Below are positions 33,598-42,335 of a stretch of 64,000 bases of DNA, piece by piece (the stretch's first letter is position 1; each line of letters starts with the position of its first letter). The position numbers were made by a program, and so were the translations under genes. The DNA lies in the NCBI RefSeq assembly GCF_003984645.1, contig NZ_RWKI01000016.1, positions 46,621 through 110,620 of the forward strand, in the 5' to 3' direction. This DNA is from Variovorax sp. MHTC-1 (GTDB lineage: Bacteria > Pseudomonadota > Gammaproteobacteria > Burkholderiales > Burkholderiaceae_C). Under the pieces are notes generated by a model. It saw only the letters and a program-made list of their open reading frames with translations, ran no database searches and was not told the origin of the DNA.

Positions 33598-34302
33598 TCA
33601 AACACGCGCGGCGAAGCGCTCCACGGCTTCGGTAGGACCCGAGACAATCAGAAGATCGCCAGCTTTTACAACCGTGTCCTCCCTCGCGTAGAGAAAGTCC
33701 TGGTGGCTTCGCTTGATGCCGACCACTGTGACGCCGTGTCTGGTTCGCACAGCCGACTCGGAAAGCGGCTTGCCGTGCGTCTCGCGCGGGGCCCTCGTCT
33801 TTGCGATCCCGAAACCATCTTCGAACTCGATGAAGTCGATCATCTTGCCCGTCACCAGATGCGCGACACGCCGGCCCATGTCCGACTCCGGGTAGACCAC
33901 ATGATGGGCGCCCACTCGCTCAGCAATCCTGCCATGCTGCTGGTTGTTTGCCTTCGCCCAGATGTCCTTGATACCCATCTGGCTCAGGTTCAGCACCGTG
34001 AGAACGCTCGCCTCGAGGTTCTGACCGATGCTGACCACAGCATGCTTGAAGTCGGGTACTCCCAGTTGCTTAAGCGACTCCAGGTCCGTTGCGTCTGCCT
34101 GTACTACATGGCCCAGAGCACCGGCGTGTTCCTGAACCGCCTCAGCGTTCGTGTCGATCGCCAGCACGTCGTGGCCTAACTCCGCAAGTGCTCGCGCCAC
34201 ACCAGAGCCGAACCTGCCAAGCCCGATCACGACCACACTGTCCGTACTAGTTCTACCCAACAATTGGCTTCTCCTCAGGATATCGATAGGCGCGCCGCGC
34301 AT
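33598..34302 (-). CDS. ktrA: TrkA/KtrA-like K+ uptake regulatory subunit
   Basis: About 220-234 aa. RCK N-terminal domain with VVVIGLGRFGSGVARALAEL (NAD/ATP-binding GxGxxG), LAIDTNAEAVQ and ADATDLESLKQLG, then a C-terminal RCK_C domain (GKPLSESAVRTRHGVTVVGI, VKAGDLLIVSGP). A cytoplasmic gating ring for the KtrB/TrkH channel encoded just upstream. The only ATG (34302) overlaps that gene by 50 bases; TTG starts at 34263/34260 with GGAGAAG upstream would give the more usual short N-terminus. The pair is co-transcribed. Confidence 0.85.
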   Translation of the reverse strand: MRGAPIDILRRSQLLGRTSTDSVVVIGLGRFGSGVARALAELGHDVLAIDTNAEAVQEHAGALGHVVQADATDLESLKQLGVPDFKHAVVSIGQNLEASVLTVLNLSQMGIKDIWAKANNQQHGRIAERVGAHHVVYPESDMGRRVAHLVTGKMIDFIEFEDGFGIAKTRAPRETHGKPLSESAVRTRHGVTVVGIKRSHQDFLYAREDTVVKAGDLLIVSGPTEAVERFAARV

Positions 34303-35584
34303 AGTTCACGGCCATCGCCGCGGCCAATGTGACAACACCGACACGTCCTGTGAACATCAGGACAACAAGAATGAATTGGCCCGCTGGCGGCAACTCGGCG
34401 GTGATGCCTGTTGACAATCCGACAGTGGCAAAAGCGGAGATGACCTCGAAAAGCACCTTCTCATAGGGTAGTGAGGTCATCGGCACAAGGGCGAGGGTGG
34501 CGAGAACGATGGCACCCGCGCTGAGCACGAGGATTGTCAGTGCCTGTCGTTGGACCGTCGTGGAGATGCGCCGTCCTTGGAACTCCACGTCTTGATGTCC
34601 GCGAATCTCATTCCACACCACAAGCAAGAGGACGAAGAACGTCGTGACCTTGACGCCGCCAGCTGTTCCGGCGCTACCGCCGCCGATGAACATCAACAGG
34701 AAGTGCAGATTCAGCGACTCCACGCTCAGGCTCCCGATGTCCAAGGCATTGAAACCGGCGGTCCGCGCAGAAACGGAAGTGAAAGTGGCGGCAAGCAAGC
34801 GAGTGGGCCAATCGAGGGATCCGAGCGTCGCCTTGTTCCCCGATTCGGCCAGCAGAAGAAGCAGGGCGCCACCCACGACAAGGAAGACAGTGCCCCAGAT
34901 GGTCAATATGGTGTGGATAGACTTCGCCTGGCGACGCTCGCGCCGGACGATCGTCTCGTACAGCACCGGGAATCCAAGGCCGCCGACGATGATGGCGAAC
35001 ATCAAAGGTCCCAACACCCAGACGTCCTGCACAAATCTGACGACACTGTCGCTCCAAGTGGAGAACCCGGCGTTGTTGAAGGCCGACACAGCATGAAACA
35101 TGCCGTGCCACAAAGCTTCACTCCAACCCATGCCATAGCCGACGGCGAACCTGGCGCTGAGAACCAGCGCGATGACGAGTTCGACGACAACAGTCACAAG
35201 CAAGACCAGCTTCGCGATGCTCTTGACGTCCCCCAAGCCGAGCGAGCGCGTCTCTGCCTGAAGCAATAGCCTCGATCGAAGGCGCAGCTGCCGATTGACG
35301 AGCAAGCCAAGGAGCGTCGCAGAGGTCATCATGCCGAAGCCTCCGAGCTGGAACAGTCCCAGGATGACGGCCTGCCCAAAGCCCGACCAGTAAGTTCCGG
35401 TATCTACAACGACCAGTCCGGTGACGCAGACGGCAGATGTGGCCGTGAAGAGGGCTGTCAGCCACGGAGCACTTTCGCCTGCGGCGTGGGATGCAGGAAG
35501 CATCAGTAGCACAGTCCCGAGGCATATCACCGTGAGAAACGCAAGGACGAGCACCGACGAGGGGTGCGATAGTCTTGTTGTCAC
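34253..35584 (-). CDS. ktrB: KtrB/TrkH-type K+ transporter
   Basis: 443 aa, the length of KtrB and shorter than TrkH. The four M1-P-M2 repeats each have a filter region: TSAVCVTGLVVVDTG, SAFNNAGFSTW, SVSARTAGFNALD and FATVGLSTGIT. The GGGSAGTAGGVKVTTF loop (the gating-loop region) is present. It mediates Na+- or H+-linked K+ uptake of moderate affinity and is gated by the RCK protein encoded next. With kdp 5 kb away, this window holds both the constitutive and the inducible K+ uptake route. Confidence 0.88.
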   Translation of the reverse strand: MTTRLSHPSSVLVLAFLTVICLGTVLLMLPASHAAGESAPWLTALFTATSAVCVTGLVVVDTGTYWSGFGQAVILGLFQLGGFGMMTSATLLGLLVNRQLRLRSRLLLQAETRSLGLGDVKSIAKLVLLVTVVVELVIALVLSARFAVGYGMGWSEALWHGMFHAVSAFNNAGFSTWSDSVVRFVQDVWVLGPLMFAIIVGGLGFPVLYETIVRRERRQAKSIHTILTIWGTVFLVVGGALLLLLAESGNKATLGSLDWPTRLLAATFTSVSARTAGFNALDIGSLSVESLNLHFLLMFIGGGSAGTAGGVKVTTFFVLLLVVWNEIRGHQDVEFQGRRISTTVQRQALTILVLSAGAIVLATLALVPMTSLPYEKVLFEVISAFATVGLSTGITAELPPAGQFILVVLMFTGRVGVVTLAAAMAVNYARRAYRYPEEKPIVG

Positions 35585-35990
35585 GCCTTCTCGCTGAAGC
35601 GGTTTGCTGCGTCGGGTGGTGCTGTTTTGTACATGCGTTCAATGGCCGTCGCTTCCGGGCGAATGCGGCCTGTCAGGGTGGCGAGCGGACCGTGAGTATG
35701 CACGCCTGTCGGGCCTCTGCCTCTGAGTGCCAGGTGAAGTACCGCCAGCGCTCCATAGGATGAAGTCGCCGTGAGGGCGCAGCCTGTTTCATCAAGCTGT
35801 CGTGCCGCGAATCGCTTGTCATCGAAAGCTCGACTCCGAGCGCCGACAACTACTGTTCAAGATTCGGCCATCGACAAGAACGTCTGCAAGCGGGGCAATC
35901 AAGGATCCCCGATTCGGTCAGCACGACGTCAACGCGAATCTGTGTGCTTGACGAAGGCAGTCGCCGAGAGAAATCCGATCCTATTTCGTC
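35585..35990. other. Intergenic region between ktrB and the Lrp gene
   Basis: About 400 bp, flanked by the start of ktrB (minus) and the end of the Lrp gene (minus). Open frames on the plus strand have no recognisable content. The ktrB promoter should lie in the right-hand part next to 35585. No repeat or hairpin stands out. Confidence 0.5.
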
Positions 35991-36542
35991 TTAGGGAGAT
36001 GGCTCCGCGCCTGCGCGGTCCAACTTCTCACGCAGAGGCCATGACTCCGTGACACCGGGCTGCACCGGCCGCTCCAGCTGGGTCGACAGCGCGACATAGC
36101 TGCGGGTCGCGGACACGCCCGGCGTGGCGTAGAGGTGGGCGAGCAACCCCTCCAGCGCTTGCGTGCTCCCGGCGCGTACCTTGAGCAACAAGCAGGTGTC
36201 GCCAGTGACCGAGTGTATTTCTTCGACCTCGGGGAAGCGCTCGATCGCGAGCAGCGCTTGCGACTTGCACCAGCCCGTCGTGTCGACATGAATGAAAGCA
36301 AGCAGAGGCTTGCCCATGGCGGTCGGATCGATCAACGCCGAAGTGCGCCGGATTGCTCCCGAGCGCCTGAGCCGCTTCGCGCGCTCATGCACGGCTGGTG
36401 CCGAGAGACCGACGCGTTGGCCAAGTTCGGCGTAACTGACGGTCGCATCCTCGACCAGAACGCTTAATATTTTTCGGTCGAAGTCGTCGATCTCGTATCC
36501 CGTCGTAGCGTTCTGCCGAACGCCATCTGTATTTCGTGACAT
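35991..36542 (-). CDS. Lrp/AsnC family regulator
   Basis: 183 aa. The N-terminal HTH (residues about 20-70: EIDDFDRKILSVLVEDATVS, then AELGQRVGLSAPAVHERAKR) and C-terminal RAM/AsnC ligand domain (LAFIHVDTT, VEEIHSVTGDTCLLLKVRAG) are both complete. It forms dimers to octamers and usually responds to an amino acid. Divergent from the MFS gene at 36591 with only 48 bp between, so it very likely controls that transporter and the hydrolase behind it. Confidence 0.88.
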   Translation of the reverse strand: MSRNTDGVRQNATTGYEIDDFDRKILSVLVEDATVSYAELGQRVGLSAPAVHERAKRLRRSGAIRRTSALIDPTAMGKPLLAFIHVDTTGWCKSQALLAIERFPEVEEIHSVTGDTCLLLKVRAGSTQALEGLLAHLYATPGVSATRSYVALSTQLERPVQPGVTESWPLREKLDRAGAEPSP

Positions 36543-36590
36543 CAGATGAATTCCTATTGAAGCCGAAGGTGATTTCGATATCGTGCGCTT

Positions 36591-37787
36591 ATGACGAATT
36601 CAGTTCAATCAGGGGAAACGGCCTCGCCGGCGCGTGGATCGATCCCGGCGATCGCGTGGCTGCTCACCGGATCAGTCGCAGTGATCGGATCGAATTCGCT
36701 GTTGCTCGCGCCGATCGCTCCCGAGGTCGCGCGGTCATTCGCAGCTTCGACCCAGACGGTAATGACCGCTGCAGCCGCCTTCGGCGTGGGCACGGCGCTC
36801 GGCGCCTTGCTGCTCGCCCGATTCATCGACCGCTTTGGCGCACGTCGCATGTTGCGGGCCGCGCTTTTCATCCTCGCGGTGGCGCTGGCCTCGAGCTCCG
36901 CCGCACCGACCGTGGCTGCGCTCATCGCCGCGCAGTTGCTCGCGGGGCTTGCTTCGGGAATTGCAATTCCGTCTATCTACGCGCTCGCCGCCGCCGTTGC
37001 GCCGCACGGCCGCACCGGCGAGACCCTGGGTGTCGTGCTGACCGGCTGGACGCTCAGCATGGTGGCTGGTGTCTCGCTGTCGGCCGCGTTGGCGGATCTG
37101 GTTCATTGGCGGGTCGTCTACGCCGCTGTTGCGCTGCTCGCCCTCGTCGCGGCCGCGGCCATTTCCTTCAGCGGCTACCGAGACCCCTCCGGGCAGCGCG
37201 CCACGCATTCGCCCATCGTCGCGTTGAAGATTCCCGGCGTCGTGCCGCTCCTCATTGCCAGCGGTTCGTTCTCGATCGCGTTCTACGGCACTTACGGCTA
37301 TCTCGGAGACCACCTGCACAGCGGCCTTCACCGGCCGGTCAGCGCCAATGGCGTGGCCGCCCTCGCCTATGGTGTTGGATTCGGCGCCGCGGCGTTGCTC
37401 GACTCGGTGATCGACAGGATAGGCGCACACCGCGCCCTGAGTACTGCGTTTGCGTCGGCCGCCCTGGTCTATCTGGCCTTCGCTGCCGCCAGTGGAACCT
37501 TCGCGGCGCTGCTAACGGTCGTATTCGCCTGGGGCCTGATTAACCATTTCGGACTGAATGCGCTGGTGTTGCGTCTGGCTGCAATCGATCCAGTCCAGCG
37601 GAGCAACATCATGGGGCTCAACAGCGCCGTGACCTATCTCGCCGTGTTCGCCGGAACGATGGCATTCGGCCCTATCTACACCGCCTTCGGCTTTGCAGCG
37701 CTGCCGACGGCGGCGGCGGCGTTGATGCTGGTGGCGGCGCTGGCGACGCGCTCACGGGCGGAGAATGGATTGGGGGCAAGAGCATGA
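36591..37787 (+). CDS. Major facilitator superfamily transporter
   Basis: 398 aa, about twelve hydrophobic segments. The A-like motif between helices 2 and 3 is ARFIDRFGARRMLRAALF. It resembles the drug/arabinose efflux (DHA1, AraJ-like) group. Inner-membrane proton-coupled export of a small molecule is the likely role. ATGA overlap with the following alpha/beta hydrolase indicates co-translation. The divergent Lrp regulator is common for amino-acid or metabolite exporters of this kind. Confidence 0.85.
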   Translation: MTNSVQSGETASPARGSIPAIAWLLTGSVAVIGSNSLLLAPIAPEVARSFAASTQTVMTAAAAFGVGTALGALLLARFIDRFGARRMLRAALFILAVALASSSAAPTVAALIAAQLLAGLASGIAIPSIYALAAAVAPHGRTGETLGVVLTGWTLSMVAGVSLSAALADLVHWRVVYAAVALLALVAAAAISFSGYRDPSGQRATHSPIVALKIPGVVPLLIASGSFSIAFYGTYGYLGDHLHSGLHRPVSANGVAALAYGVGFGAAALLDSVIDRIGAHRALSTAFASAALVYLAFAAASGTFAALLTVVFAWGLINHFGLNALVLRLAAIDPVQRSNIMGLNSAVTYLAVFAGTMAFGPIYTAFGFAALPTAAAALMLVAALATRSRAENGLGARA

Positions 37788-38668
37788 CCGAGCGAATGAT
37801 CCGCACGAATGGGGCCGAACTCGCAGCCGAAGCATTCGGTGATCCGGCGCATCCGCCGCTGCTTATGATCATGGGCGGGATGGCTTCGATGCTGTGGTGG
37901 CCCGACGAGTTCTGCAAGAGATTGGCGGGCCACAACCGGTATGTCATTCGCTATGACCAGCGTGACACGGGCCATTCGACGAAATATCCGCTTGGCAAGC
38001 CTGCCTACGCTCTCGACGATTTCGTCAAAGATGCGATCGGCGTGCTCGATGAGTTCGGCATTGCAGGCGCTCACCTCATCGGTATGTCTCTCGGCGGCAT
38101 GATCGGTCAGCTTGCTGCCGTCGGATACCCGTCACGCGTCCTGTCGTTGACGGCAATCAGCAGCACGCCCGTTGGGGCGGACAGTTCCCTGCTTCCCGCG
38201 AGCGGCAAAGCCTGGGTGGAGCATCAGGCGACAACTAGCGAGAAAGTGGATTGGTCAGACCGTACCCAGGTGATCGCTTTCATGGTGGACGACGCGCGCA
38301 TGACCGCGAGCACCGCGCACCCGTTCGACGAAGCGCAAGTTAGAGCGTTTATCGAACGGGACTATGACCGCGCAGGCGGCTACCTGAGCGCGACGAATCA
38401 CGGCGCACTGATGAGTGAAGTGTCGAAGCGCCGGTTGCAAGAAATGCGCGTGCCGTTGCTGGTCATTCACGGGACCGCGGATCCTGTGTTTCCGTTCGAA
38501 CACGGGATCGCTCTGTCGAAGGCAGTCCCCGGCACGAAAGTCGTCCGCATCGACGGCGGCGGTCACGAACTGCACCGGGCTGACTGGGACACGATCATCG
38601 GCGCCGTCGTTGCACACACGAGCATCAATCAAAGGAGCGTGTCACATGGCCGCCCCAAGTACCCGTGA
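37784..38668 (+). CDS. Alpha/beta hydrolase
   Basis: 294 aa. Oxyanion loop LLMIMGGMASMLWW, nucleophile elbow HLIGMSLGGMIGQ (Ser102), acid Asp in VIHGTADPVFPF and His in DGGGHELHRADW: a complete Ser-Asp-His triad. Closest in style to the pimeloyl-ester esterase/aclacinomycin methylesterase RdmC group. Its start overlaps the MFS stop and its end overlaps the start of a broken DUF899 gene. Cytoplasmic; ester, lactone or C-C substrate unknown. Confidence 0.86.
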   Translation: MTERMIRTNGAELAAEAFGDPAHPPLLMIMGGMASMLWWPDEFCKRLAGHNRYVIRYDQRDTGHSTKYPLGKPAYALDDFVKDAIGVLDEFGIAGAHLIGMSLGGMIGQLAAVGYPSRVLSLTAISSTPVGADSSLLPASGKAWVEHQATTSEKVDWSDRTQVIAFMVDDARMTASTAHPFDEAQVRAFIERDYDRAGGYLSATNHGALMSEVSKRRLQEMRVPLLVIHGTADPVFPFEHGIALSKAVPGTKVVRIDGGGHELHRADWDTIIGAVVAHTSINQRSVSHGRPKYP

Positions 38669-38910
38669 GCACCCAAGGATCGCATCTGAAGACGAGTGGC
38701 TGATCGCTCGAAAAGAACTGCTGCAGCGAGAGAAGGAATTCGCTCGTCTGCGCGACCAGATCAGTGCGCAGCGAGGTGCGCTGCCCTGGGTCAACGCGCG
38801 CCGATCTCTTCGATGGGTGCAGCCAACTGATCGTCAAGCACTTCGTGTTTGGTCCCGGCGAGGAGCGCGGATGTGTCGGCTGCTCGTTCGGCATCTGGAG
38901 CACGAACGCG
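38646..38910 (+). pseudogene. DUF899 (thioredoxin-like) pseudogene
   Basis: ATG 38646 begins MAAPSTREHPRIASEDEWLI, continuing ARKELLQREKEFARLRDQIS and QRGALPWV, the DUF899 N-terminus. The homologous next block, ADLFDGCSQLIVKHFVFGPG then EERGCVGCSFG, is in another frame from about 38800. About 15 residues normally lying between these blocks are missing, so an out-of-frame deletion broke the gene. The C-terminal half is gone; the LysR gene on the other strand begins its 3' end at 38936. Confidence 0.75.
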
Positions 38911-38935
38911 CCGCTCATCGCCCCTTCCGTGTCCC

Positions 38936-39841
38936 CTATGGAGTTGGAGATCGCACCGCTTCCTTCGCGAGGTCGATGAAGGCGCGCGTCTTTGCGGGAG
39001 CAGCGATGCTGCCCGGATACGCCGCGTAGAGAAACATGCGCCCCGTCGTCCAGCCAGGAAAGAGACGAACGAGGCGCCCCGCCTCCACCTCACCGCGCAG
39101 ATCTGCCGTACCCGGAAAGGCAGAGATGCCTGCGCCCTGGATCACCAGTTGAAGCACCGCGTCAGTACTCGCCACTGATATCGACCCGCGCAGCTTCACG
39201 CGCACCTTGCGTCCGCCGCGCGCGAAATCGATCGACCACGGAGCGGGCAGCAGCGACAGCGCGACCCACTCGTGATGCGCAAGCTCCGCAGGCTTGCGCG
39301 GAGTGCCATGCCGAGCAAGGTAGCTGGCGGCCGCGACGATCCAAACCCCGACCTCCTCCAGCACGACCGCGCGAAGTCCGGAATCAGCCATCGGTCCGAT
39401 GCGGATCGCGAGATCAAAGTGCTCGGCGATAAGGTCGAGCTTGCGGTCCGTTGGCACATAGTCGACGCGCATCGCGGGATAGCGTTCTCGATACGTCGCG
39501 ATCCAGCCGGCGACCATGCCGGCTGATCCCTGCGGGCTGGTAAGCCGCAGCGTCCCCGATGGCTGCGCGCGGCCGGTGCGTGCCCGCTCCATCGCAGCCT
39601 CGACGCCGGCCAGCAGCGCACGGCAGTCGGAGAGAAATGCCTCCCCTGCTTCGGTGATCGCGAGCTTGCGTGTGGATCGCTGCAACAACTGGGCACCCAA
39701 CTCCCGCTCGAGCACCGCGACCGCCTGGCTGACTGCGGACTTGGTCATGTTCAGGCGTTCGGCAGCGGCAGTGAAGGATCCCGCCTCGGCGACTGCAGCG
39801 AAGGCCGCCAGGCGGCCAAGGGAGATGGCAGGAGCCTTCAT
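38936..39841 (-). CDS. LysR-family transcriptional regulator
   Basis: 301 aa from ATG 39841 (MKAPAISLGRLAAFAAVAEA). HTH at about residues 22-41 (AAAERLNMTKSAVSQAVAVL). Effector domain of the CrgA/DsdC-like group (GTLRLTSPQGSAG, FDLAIRIGPMADSGL, GAGISAFPG). Divergent from the NmrA-type oxidoreductase at 39952; the 110-bp gap contains a spaced inverted repeat CCAGAA...TTCTGG that could be part of its operator. It probably regulates that gene and the following hydrolase. Confidence 0.88.
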   Translation of the reverse strand: MKAPAISLGRLAAFAAVAEAGSFTAAAERLNMTKSAVSQAVAVLERELGAQLLQRSTRKLAITEAGEAFLSDCRALLAGVEAAMERARTGRAQPSGTLRLTSPQGSAGMVAGWIATYRERYPAMRVDYVPTDRKLDLIAEHFDLAIRIGPMADSGLRAVVLEEVGVWIVAAASYLARHGTPRKPAELAHHEWVALSLLPAPWSIDFARGGRKVRVKLRGSISVASTDAVLQLVIQGAGISAFPGTADLRGEVEAGRLVRLFPGWTTGRMFLYAAYPGSIAAPAKTRAFIDLAKEAVRSPTP

Positions 39842-39951
39842 GCGATCGTTCTCCAGAACTGGACAATGAATTCTCTCGCAGGCGCTTTCTGGAAACAATC
39901 GCGACGCGCACCATGGCACCCATCGCAACCTCACCAATGAATGGAACTGCC

Positions 39952-40842
39952 ATGTACGTGCTCCTCGGCTCCAACGGCAACGTCACTTCCAAAGTCGCAG
40001 CACTGCTGCTCGCACAAGGGACCGCAGTCCGCGTTGTCGGTCGCAACGCGAGGTCGCTCGCCGCCCTCAAGGCTGCGGATGCGGACATCGCGGCTGGCGA
40101 CATCGGCGATGCAGGCTTCCTGGCCCACGCATTCGCCGGCGCCACGGCCGTCTACACGATGATCCCGACCGACTACGCAGCGCACGACATGGCGGCCCAG
40201 CAAGATCGACTGAGCAATGCCATCGTGCGCGCAGTCGCTGTGGCCGGCGTGGAACGCGTCGTGAATCTGAGCAGCGTCGGAGCGCGTTTGAACTCGGGGA
40301 CCGGACCGATCGCCGGCCTGCATCGGCAGGAGCGGCGCCTGGACGAACTCGCCGGTGTGGACGTGCTGCACTTGCGACCCGGCCACTTCTTCGAGAACCA
40401 CCTGATCGCGATAGAGATGATCCGGACGATCGGCGCGTATGCGGACATGATTGCGCCCGATTCACCGCTACCGATGGTGGCGACCGCCGACATCGCGCAA
40501 GTCGTAGCGCGCGAGTTGAGCACGCCCTCAGGCAAGGGCAAGCGCGTGCTCCATCTGCGCGCACCAAGCCTTTACACAATGAGAGAAGTGACAGCGCTGC
40601 TCGGCGCGGCCATCGACAAGCCAAACCTCGCATACGTCCAATCCGATCCGCAACAAGGCAAGACAGCGCTGATGCAGCAGGGCTTCTCCGCGAGCGTCGC
40701 CGCGCAGCTAGAGGAGATGAGCGCGGCCTTCTCCACAGGGCGCCTCGATGGTGAGTACGATAACGGTCCTACAGAGATCACCCCGACGACGCTCGCGCAT
40801 TTCGCGGCCACGGTCTTCAGAGCCGCCTTTGAGAAGACCTGA
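39952..40842 (+). CDS. NmrA-like NAD(P)-binding oxidoreductase
   Basis: 296 aa from ATG 39952 (MYVLLGSNGNVTSKVAALLL); earlier in-frame ATGs at 39913 and 39937 lack a ribosome site and add residues not expected before the first beta strand. Atypical SDR fold with GSNGNVTSKVA in place of GATGxxG and VVNLSSVGARL. No Tyr-x-x-x-Lys catalytic pair, as in NmrA/SDR_a5 proteins, which may reduce quinones or sense redox cofactors. First of a two-gene unit with the hydrolase 43 bp downstream. Confidence 0.83.
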   Translation: MYVLLGSNGNVTSKVAALLLAQGTAVRVVGRNARSLAALKAADADIAAGDIGDAGFLAHAFAGATAVYTMIPTDYAAHDMAAQQDRLSNAIVRAVAVAGVERVVNLSSVGARLNSGTGPIAGLHRQERRLDELAGVDVLHLRPGHFFENHLIAIEMIRTIGAYADMIAPDSPLPMVATADIAQVVARELSTPSGKGKRVLHLRAPSLYTMREVTALLGAAIDKPNLAYVQSDPQQGKTALMQQGFSASVAAQLEEMSAAFSTGRLDGEYDNGPTEITPTTLAHFAATVFRAAFEKT

Positions 40843-40885
40843 GGTGGTCGTGCGCAGGCAATCGGTCACTGAGAGGAGTTCAGAC

Positions 40886-41746
40886 ATGAACCCAGCAACC
40901 CGACGACGACTTCGCTTGTCTGGCGGCACGGAGTTGGCCTTCATCACGGCAGGAGATGCATCCAAGCCCGCCGTACTGCTCCTGCACGGACTTCCAAATT
41001 CCTCGCAAATGTTTCGTGAGGTCGTGCCCGAGCTGTCCCAAGATGCCTATGTGATCGCGGCCGATCTACCTGGCTTTGGCGAGTCCGACGTCCTGCCGGC
41101 GCCCTCGTTCTCCGCCTGCGGTCAGGCCATCTCGGAGCTGCTGGACCGGCTCGCGATCGGACCGCGCTACATCTACCTTCATGACTACGGGGCGCCGGTG
41201 GGTTTCCACCTCGCGATGCAGGCGCCGGAGAAAGTTCTCGGCCTCATCGTTCAAAACGCCAACGCTCATCGAACGGGTTTCGGGCCGCAATGGGATAGCG
41301 TGCTGGCCTACTATTCGCAGCCCAATCCGGAGAACGAGGCGGCCGCGACTGCGCACCTGACATTCGAGGGTACACGCGATCAGTACCTCTCCGGTGTCCC
41401 ATCGGAAGTGGCTGCGCGGATCCCGGCCGAGCGCTGGGAAGAGGATTGGCGGGTGATGAACTTGCCCGGCCGGATGAACACACAGCGAGCGCTCCTCAGG
41501 GACTACGGGCATTACATCGAGCGGTTCGATGCCATCGCCGACTATCTCGCGCGCCGGCAACCGCCTGCATTGATGATTTGGGGAAGGCATGACGCATTCT
41601 TCGACCTCGCCGAAACGCTGTCGTGGATGCGCGCTTTGCCGAGGATGGAGGCCCACGTCTTGGACGCCGGCCACTTGCTGCTCGAGACGCACTCGGCGGC
41701 AGCCGTGCCGCTCATGCTCGACTTCATCAGGCGTACCACGCCATGA
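40886..41746 (+). CDS. Alpha/beta hydrolase with Asp nucleophile (epoxide hydrolase/haloalkane dehalogenase-like)
   Basis: 286 aa from ATG 40886, with a strong GAGAGGAG ribosome site at about 40871-40878. LLLHGLPNSSQMF gives the HGxP oxyanion loop; YLHDYGAPVGFH places Asp100 at the nucleophile elbow, as in epoxide hydrolases and haloalkane dehalogenases. Acid in MIWGRHDAFF, His in LDAGHLLLE. No halide-binding Trp follows the nucleophile (Tyr instead), which favours epoxide hydrolase. A truncated duplicate of this gene's start lies at 41892. Confidence 0.84.
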   Translation: MNPATRRRLRLSGGTELAFITAGDASKPAVLLLHGLPNSSQMFREVVPELSQDAYVIAADLPGFGESDVLPAPSFSACGQAISELLDRLAIGPRYIYLHDYGAPVGFHLAMQAPEKVLGLIVQNANAHRTGFGPQWDSVLAYYSQPNPENEAAATAHLTFEGTRDQYLSGVPSEVAARIPAERWEEDWRVMNLPGRMNTQRALLRDYGHYIERFDAIADYLARRQPPALMIWGRHDAFFDLAETLSWMRALPRMEAHVLDAGHLLLETHSAAAVPLMLDFIRRTTP

Positions 41747-41895
41747 AAAACTTCCGCGCCACACACACCGCCGGCCCATTGGCTCTTGCATCGACCTTCA
41801 TTGCTCCTGCTCACGGCCACCAGGATGCGCGAACGATTGCCCCTTCGAAAACACTGCGGGTGATCTATCGGCCGAGGAGAGGAGTTCTGGCATGA
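41743..41895 (+). pseudogene. Truncated secreted-protein start
   Basis: ATG 41743 overlaps the hydrolase stop (ATGA) and opens MKNFRATHTAGPLALASTFI then APAHGHQDARTIAP, a signal-peptide-like beginning. The frame ends after 50 codons where the duplicated hydrolase leader begins. It looks like the 5' end of a third operon gene cut off by the duplication. Confidence 0.35.
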
Positions 41896-42083
41896 ACCCA
41901 GCGAGCCGGCAAAGACTTCACCTGCCTGCGGTACGGAATTGTCTTTCACCCGCAGGTGAGGTGTCCAAGCCAGCCGTGCTGCTGCTGCACGGATTTCTGA
42001 TGTCGTCGACATCACCGGTCCGGATCAGCAGGCACTTTGGAGCGAGTGCGACCGACTTTTTCATCGTCAGATTGCGGTCATGA
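41892..42083 (+). pseudogene. Truncated duplicate of the epoxide-hydrolase-like gene
   Basis: MNPASRQRLHLPA, then VSKPAVLLLHGF, parallels the N-terminus of the intact gene (MNPATRRRLRLSG...ASKPAVLLLHGL). The leader is also duplicated (GAGAGGAGTTC just before each ATG). Similarity ends about 115 bases in and the frame stops at 42083. A partial tandem duplication followed by decay. The stretch 42084-42331 after it holds no other recognisable plus-strand gene. Confidence 0.6.
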
Positions 42084-42335
42084 CCCAGGATGCGCTGATC
42101 GTGAATAGTCGGTGGAATCTCTGACGTCGAGCCCCTTGCGGTGGGACGACATGCTGCAGCGGAGGGCGGCCAGGAATTCTGCAGCGGATCTTTCAATGTG
42201 GCGCAGGACGTCGGTCTCAATAGCTTCAGGTCTGCGAATGGGTGAGCTGCCAGGCTCGCTCACCATCACCTGTCGCGATGCCGAAGCAGTCTGTGTCGAG
42301 GCAAGTTTCGGGTTCGATGTGCTCGTCCATGTCAT
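42078..42335 (-). CDS. Possible small ORF coupled to the histidine phosphatase
   Basis: 85 codons. ATG 42335 overlaps the stop of the phosphatase gene (ATGA), the same coupling used by the three genes before it. The product (MTWTSTSNPKLASTQTASAS start, basic middle) has no recognisable family and unremarkable composition, so the overlap could be chance. Kept only because of its position at the end of the operon. Confidence 0.25.
   Translation of the reverse strand: MTWTSTSNPKLASTQTASASRQVMVSEPGSSPIRRPEAIETDVLRHIERSAAEFLAALRCSMSSHRKGLDVRDSTDYSRSAHPGS

Noticed and set aside
39842..39951. Inverted repeat CCAGAA...TTCTGG between LysR and the NmrA-like gene as a separate operator feature.
   Set aside because: The arms are only six bases and about 40 bp apart; mentioned with the LysR gene but too weak to list alone.
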